A stretch of 62,347 bases of DNA from the NCBI GenBank assembly GCA_020852175.1, contig JADZBH010000001.1, positions 1 to 62,347 on the forward strand, given 5' to 3'. This DNA comes from Bryobacterales bacterium. GTDB lineage: Bacteria; Acidobacteriota; Terriglobia; Bryobacterales; Bryobacteraceae. The notes beneath the pieces are model-generated. The model was given only the letters and a program-made list of their open reading frames with translations, was not told the origin of the DNA and searched no databases. Shown here piece by piece: positions 59,486-62,347 of the stretch. Positions within the stretch are counted from its first letter, which is position 1. Every line of letters begins with the position of its first letter. The position numbers were made by a program, and so were the translations under genes.

Positions 59486-62347
59486 ATGGCGACCACTTCA
59501 TCCGAAACCTCCCGCGCTGATACCATCGTGCGCGACAAGGCGGTCCGCCTTTTCACCTACCTCAAGGAGTTGACCGAACTCCGAAGTGACGTCAAGCGAA
59601 GTTGTGACGAGTACGACCAAGTCGTCTGGTGGACTGAGATCCCGCAGGAGAAGGAGTGCTACTGTGCTGCTTGGGATCTTGGGCGAGAGGCCGCCTATGA
59701 CGACTGGATCCGCGTGGAGCGACCGCGTCGAAAACGTCCACCGTCACCGCCAGCCAGTCTTGCACCGTGGCTCAACGAACGGGAAGTCGCGGATTCTTCT
59801 CTCGAGGCACCTCCGCTCAAAGAGACTGTCGTCGAGGAAGTTCGGGGAAACGGCTCTGGCGGGCGGAACGGCACGGAGACGGTGGTACGAAAGCTGGAAG
59901 AGTGGCCTGCAATCTCGCGCCAATGGGACCTCTTCGTTCAAAACCATTGGCTTCCTTGGGCGCGGGAGGATCGCCGACTCCAGAACGTCCAGGCCATTTA
60001 CAACGAGCTATTCACTGCTTTCCAAAAACAAGAACGATTGGGGGAGGCTTTTGAGGTCGTCGTCGGTGTTGGCCTGCTTACTTGGCATCCTCCTCATGGT
60101 CCGCAGATTCGCCGCCACGTCGTCGCTGCACAAGCCACGCTCGAATTCGATTCCAAGACCGGCGTGATCACTGTCGGCCCAGCCTCCGACGGGGCTCGCC
60201 TTTCGCTCGAGCAGGATATGTTGGAGCCGCAGGACAGGCCGCTCCCGGAAATGCAAAATCAGCTCCAGTCGCAGCTTGCCGACGTCGGGGATGACCTCTG
60301 GACTGTGCCGAACCTAGCGACATTGCTCAACGCGTACTTCCAGCAAATCTCATCGGAGCATGCTCTGGAAGTGGTGCTTGAGCCGCAGGATGGTGCGGGT
60401 GAGCATAAAGGTCCGCGCATGACCCTTGCGCCGGCGTTGATCGTGCGACAGCGTACCGACAGGAATCTCGTTCGCATCTTCAGCGACATCGCGGACCAAC
60501 TGGCGGCCGGAGGCCCAATTCCGCTCGGAGTTGAAAAACTCGTCCAGATACGAGATGACAAAACAGGCGGAGAGGACGGCGACAACAACGGCGCCACTTG
60601 CGTGGATGACGAACTGTATTTCCCACTCCCGGCAAACGAAGCTCAGCGCCAAATTGCGCAGCGCCTGTCATCCCGGCAAGGCGTGCTGGTGCAGGGGCCA
60701 CCGGGAACGGGCAAGTCTCATACGATCGCGAACTTGATTTGCCATCTTCTGGCATCAGGCAAGCGGTTGCTTGTAACTAGTCACACCGCCCGAGCGCTTC
60801 GCGTGCTGAAGAAGTACTTCCCACCAGAGATTTCTCCACTTTGCGTATCGCTGTTGGGAGATGATAGCGGAGCACTCCGGGAACTCGAGGAATCAGTTCA
60901 GGGAATTCTGAACGAGCTAAATCAATGGGACATCGCAAAAAGCCAAGCCCAAGTCCACCAACTGGTGTCTGATCTGGATCGCGCGCGGCGCGAGTTAGCA
61001 GAAGCGCACTCCAGCTTGAAAACGGTTCGCTGCAGTGAGGCGGAACGCATCGACCTCGGTTTTGCCGGGTACCAAGGTACGCCGCAGAGTCTGGCCCAGA
61101 GAATGGTGGCTGAATCCGACGGTTACAACTGGCTTTCGCTTGACGTCGGATATCATGACGAACCTCCACTGAGCAGCGATGAGGCGGTCGAACTGCTAAA
61201 ACTGATCCGTGAACTCGGGGACCAGCCTGAAAAGGATGTTCAGACGGTTCTTCCTGAGTTGCCAACCCTGCTGGAGCCAAGGTCATTTGATCAACTGGTA
61301 CTGAAAGAGCGCGAACTTACCGCACGGCTTCTATCCGTATCGGCAGAGTCCCGACCCGTCCTCGATGTGCTATCGCGAATTCCGCAGACTGTAAGGGCCA
61401 GTTTCGAATCCGCATTGCGAGACTACCTTACAGGTTTTGATGCCTTAGCCCTAGAGACTGAGCCGTGGGTCAAAGGAGCCCTCCACGACGTCGCCGCCGG
61501 CAAGCATCATTCATGGGGAAACCTTGCGGCGACGACAGAAGCGAAAGCCGGCTCCGCAGCAAGTAAAGTCCCGAGAGCCGCGGAAGCCCGCGTTTCGGGG
61601 CTGGAAGGACGCGATCGGACTCAAGTGCGCGCCGACGCAGAGTGTCTCCATGCGCATCTGGCGTCCGGCAAAGGCATAGGCATTGGCGTTCGGTATAACC
61701 CATTCACGTCGAAGCACGTAAAGGGGAGTCTTTATGTCGCTGATACTCTCCGTGTAAACGGGCGCCCATGTGACCAGCAAGCCGTTGTCGGGGACCTGAT
61801 TGATTATCTGGACGTGAACGAAACGATTGAGTACATTGACCAGCAATGGTCCTCCTACGTTCAGCCACAGAACATTCCCATGTTGCTGGCATTTGGAGAG
61901 CACACGAGGCGCGCGCAGTTGCTACGACGCATTTTGGGATTGCGCACGAACATTGACGCCACTGCCCTCCTGGCGAAGAGCATCCCTGACCTTCCCCCAA
62001 TCGCTTTCCATGAAAGACAGTCAGTCGCCACTCTCATTTCCCTTCTAGCCGCAGCAGTTGTACAGGAAGACCTGCGGGGCATTCAGCGAGAAGTTGCACG
62101 CCTTCAAACTGACTTGGGAGTATTGCGGAGAGAACCACAGGCGCACGATCTGATATCCGAATTATCCGCCGCGGTCGAGGCTCGCGACCTTGATCGGTAT
62201 TCGCGGGCGCACAGTCAAGTCGTTGCAGCGTGGGCTCTTCGAGCACGGTTTCAACGTCGCCGGGCTTTAGAGCGTCAACTATCCAGGCCGGACCTCGTTG
62301 CACGGGTTGTCTCTGGCCGCCACGACGCCTGCTGGGACGATCGCCTG
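59486..62347 (+). CDS. Partial SF1-type AAA ATPase/helicase
   Basis: One frame stays open from the ATG at 59486 to the window end, 954 codons, so the gene is truncated only by the window. Walker A is GPPGTGKS at ~404-411, inside VLVQGPPGTGKSHTIANL, and is followed by GKRLLVTSHTARAL: the start of an SF1 (Dna2/UPF1-like) helicase core. The ~390 residues before it are of unknown type; the ~450 after it are partly coiled-coil. Motif II and later motifs are not yet reached. GC is visibly lower than in host genes, suggesting transfer. Large SF1 proteins of this kind often belong to phage-defence loci; a C-terminal nuclease could lie beyond the window. Confidence 0.8.
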   Translation, partial: MATTSSETSRADTIVRDKAVRLFTYLKELTELRSDVKRSCDEYDQVVWWTEIPQEKECYCAAWDLGREAAYDDWIRVERPRRKRPPSPPASLAPWLNEREVADSSLEAPPLKETVVEEVRGNGSGGRNGTETVVRKLEEWPAISRQWDLFVQNHWLPWAREDRRLQNVQAIYNELFTAFQKQERLGEAFEVVVGVGLLTWHPPHGPQIRRHVVAAQATLEFDSKTGVITVGPASDGARLSLEQDMLEPQDRPLPEMQNQLQSQLADVGDDLWTVPNLATLLNAYFQQISSEHALEVVLEPQDGAGEHKGPRMTLAPALIVRQRTDRNLVRIFSDIADQLAAGGPIPLGVEKLVQIRDDKTGGEDGDNNGATCVDDELYFPLPANEAQRQIAQRLSSRQGVLVQGPPGTGKSHTIANLICHLLASGKRLLVTSHTARALRVLKKYFPPEISPLCVSLLGDDSGALRELEESVQGILNELNQWDIAKSQAQVHQLVSDLDRARRELAEAHSSLKTVRCSEAERIDLGFAGYQGTPQSLAQRMVAESDGYNWLSLDVGYHDEPPLSSDEAVELLKLIRELGDQPEKDVQTVLPELPTLLEPRSFDQLVLKERELTARLLSVSAESRPVLDVLSRIPQTVRASFESALRDYLTGFDALALETEPWVKGALHDVAAGKHHSWGNLAATTEAKAGSAASKVPRAAEARVSGLEGRDRTQVRADAECLHAHLASGKGIGIGVRYNPFTSKHVKGSLYVADTLRVNGRPCDQQAVVGDLIDYLDVNETIEYIDQQWSSYVQPQNIPMLLAFGEHTRRAQLLRRILGLRTNIDATALLAKSIPDLPPIAFHERQSVATLISLLAAAVVQEDLRGIQREVARLQTDLGVLRREPQAHDLISELSAAVEARDLDRYSRAHSQVVAAWALRARFQRRRALERQLSRPDLVARVVSGRHDACWDDRL

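Noticed and set aside
59586..60167. A 193-codon Ser/Arg-rich frame inside the SF1 ATPase region.
   Set aside because: It is out of frame with the 954-codon frame that carries the Walker A motif and has low-complexity composition.

Overview
The window is GC-rich, densely coded bacterial chromosome, most likely Acidobacteriota of the Bryobacterales/Solibacter type. This is inferred from a TonB-dependent Oar-like outer membrane protein, exported sulfatases and Gfo/Idh/MocA oxidoreductases, several exported S9 peptidases, a xanthine-dehydrogenase-family molybdoenzyme pair and an ankyrin/cyclase-fold exported protein. The assignment rests on gene style only; no rRNA is present.

Layout. 0-9 kb: DUF4126 and GlsB-type membrane proteins, an SMP-30 lactonase, an operon of 2-oxoacid:ferredoxin oxidoreductase (alpha and beta) with a TrmJ-like tRNA methyltransferase, and arginine decarboxylase. 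9-20 kb: a serine hydrolase overlapping an S9 peptidase, tRNA-Ile(CAU), tRNA-Sec (selC, 95 nt), a two-subunit molybdenum hydroxylase with an exported 2-hydroxyacid dehydrogenase, two alpha/beta hydrolases and an oligopeptidase B. 20-33 kb: guaB, small DUF proteins, xseA, glnA with a strong terminator, a dienelactone hydrolase, a TonB-dependent receptor, an epimerase with a DCC protein, and an ankyrin/CxxCH/toroid fusion protein. 33-37.8 kb: an ECF sigma factor, a membrane anti-sigma candidate and a Spy/CpxP-like protein, then a sulfatase divergent from an oxidoreductase. 37.8-47.7 kb: one type II secretion operon in the order F-G-H-I-J-K-L-M-C-like-unknown-D, with no gspE in the window. 47.7-52.8 kb: a second sulfatase, recA preceded in tandem by a diverged recA paralogue, and another oxidoreductase.

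52.8 kb to the end is a mobile element inserted at the 3' end of tRNA-Gly(CCC). Reading away from the tRNA, on the minus strand, it holds a tyrosine integrase, an AlpA/excisionase-type HTH protein, a DUF2190 decoration protein, a gpW-like protein, a fused prohead protease/major capsid protein, a lambda-type portal, a 98-residue unknown and a MerR-like regulator. One promoter with two matching operators heads this collinear run. No terminase or tail gene is visible. Divergent from it, an SF1-type ATPase/helicase of lower GC is open for 954 codons and runs off the window; it is possibly a defence cargo gene.

The observations most worth following are the terminase-less capsid element, the array of covarying palindromes between portal and capsid genes, the operator pair, the recA paralogue with altered DNA-binding loops, the selC gene, and the ankyrin-CxxCH-toroid protein.
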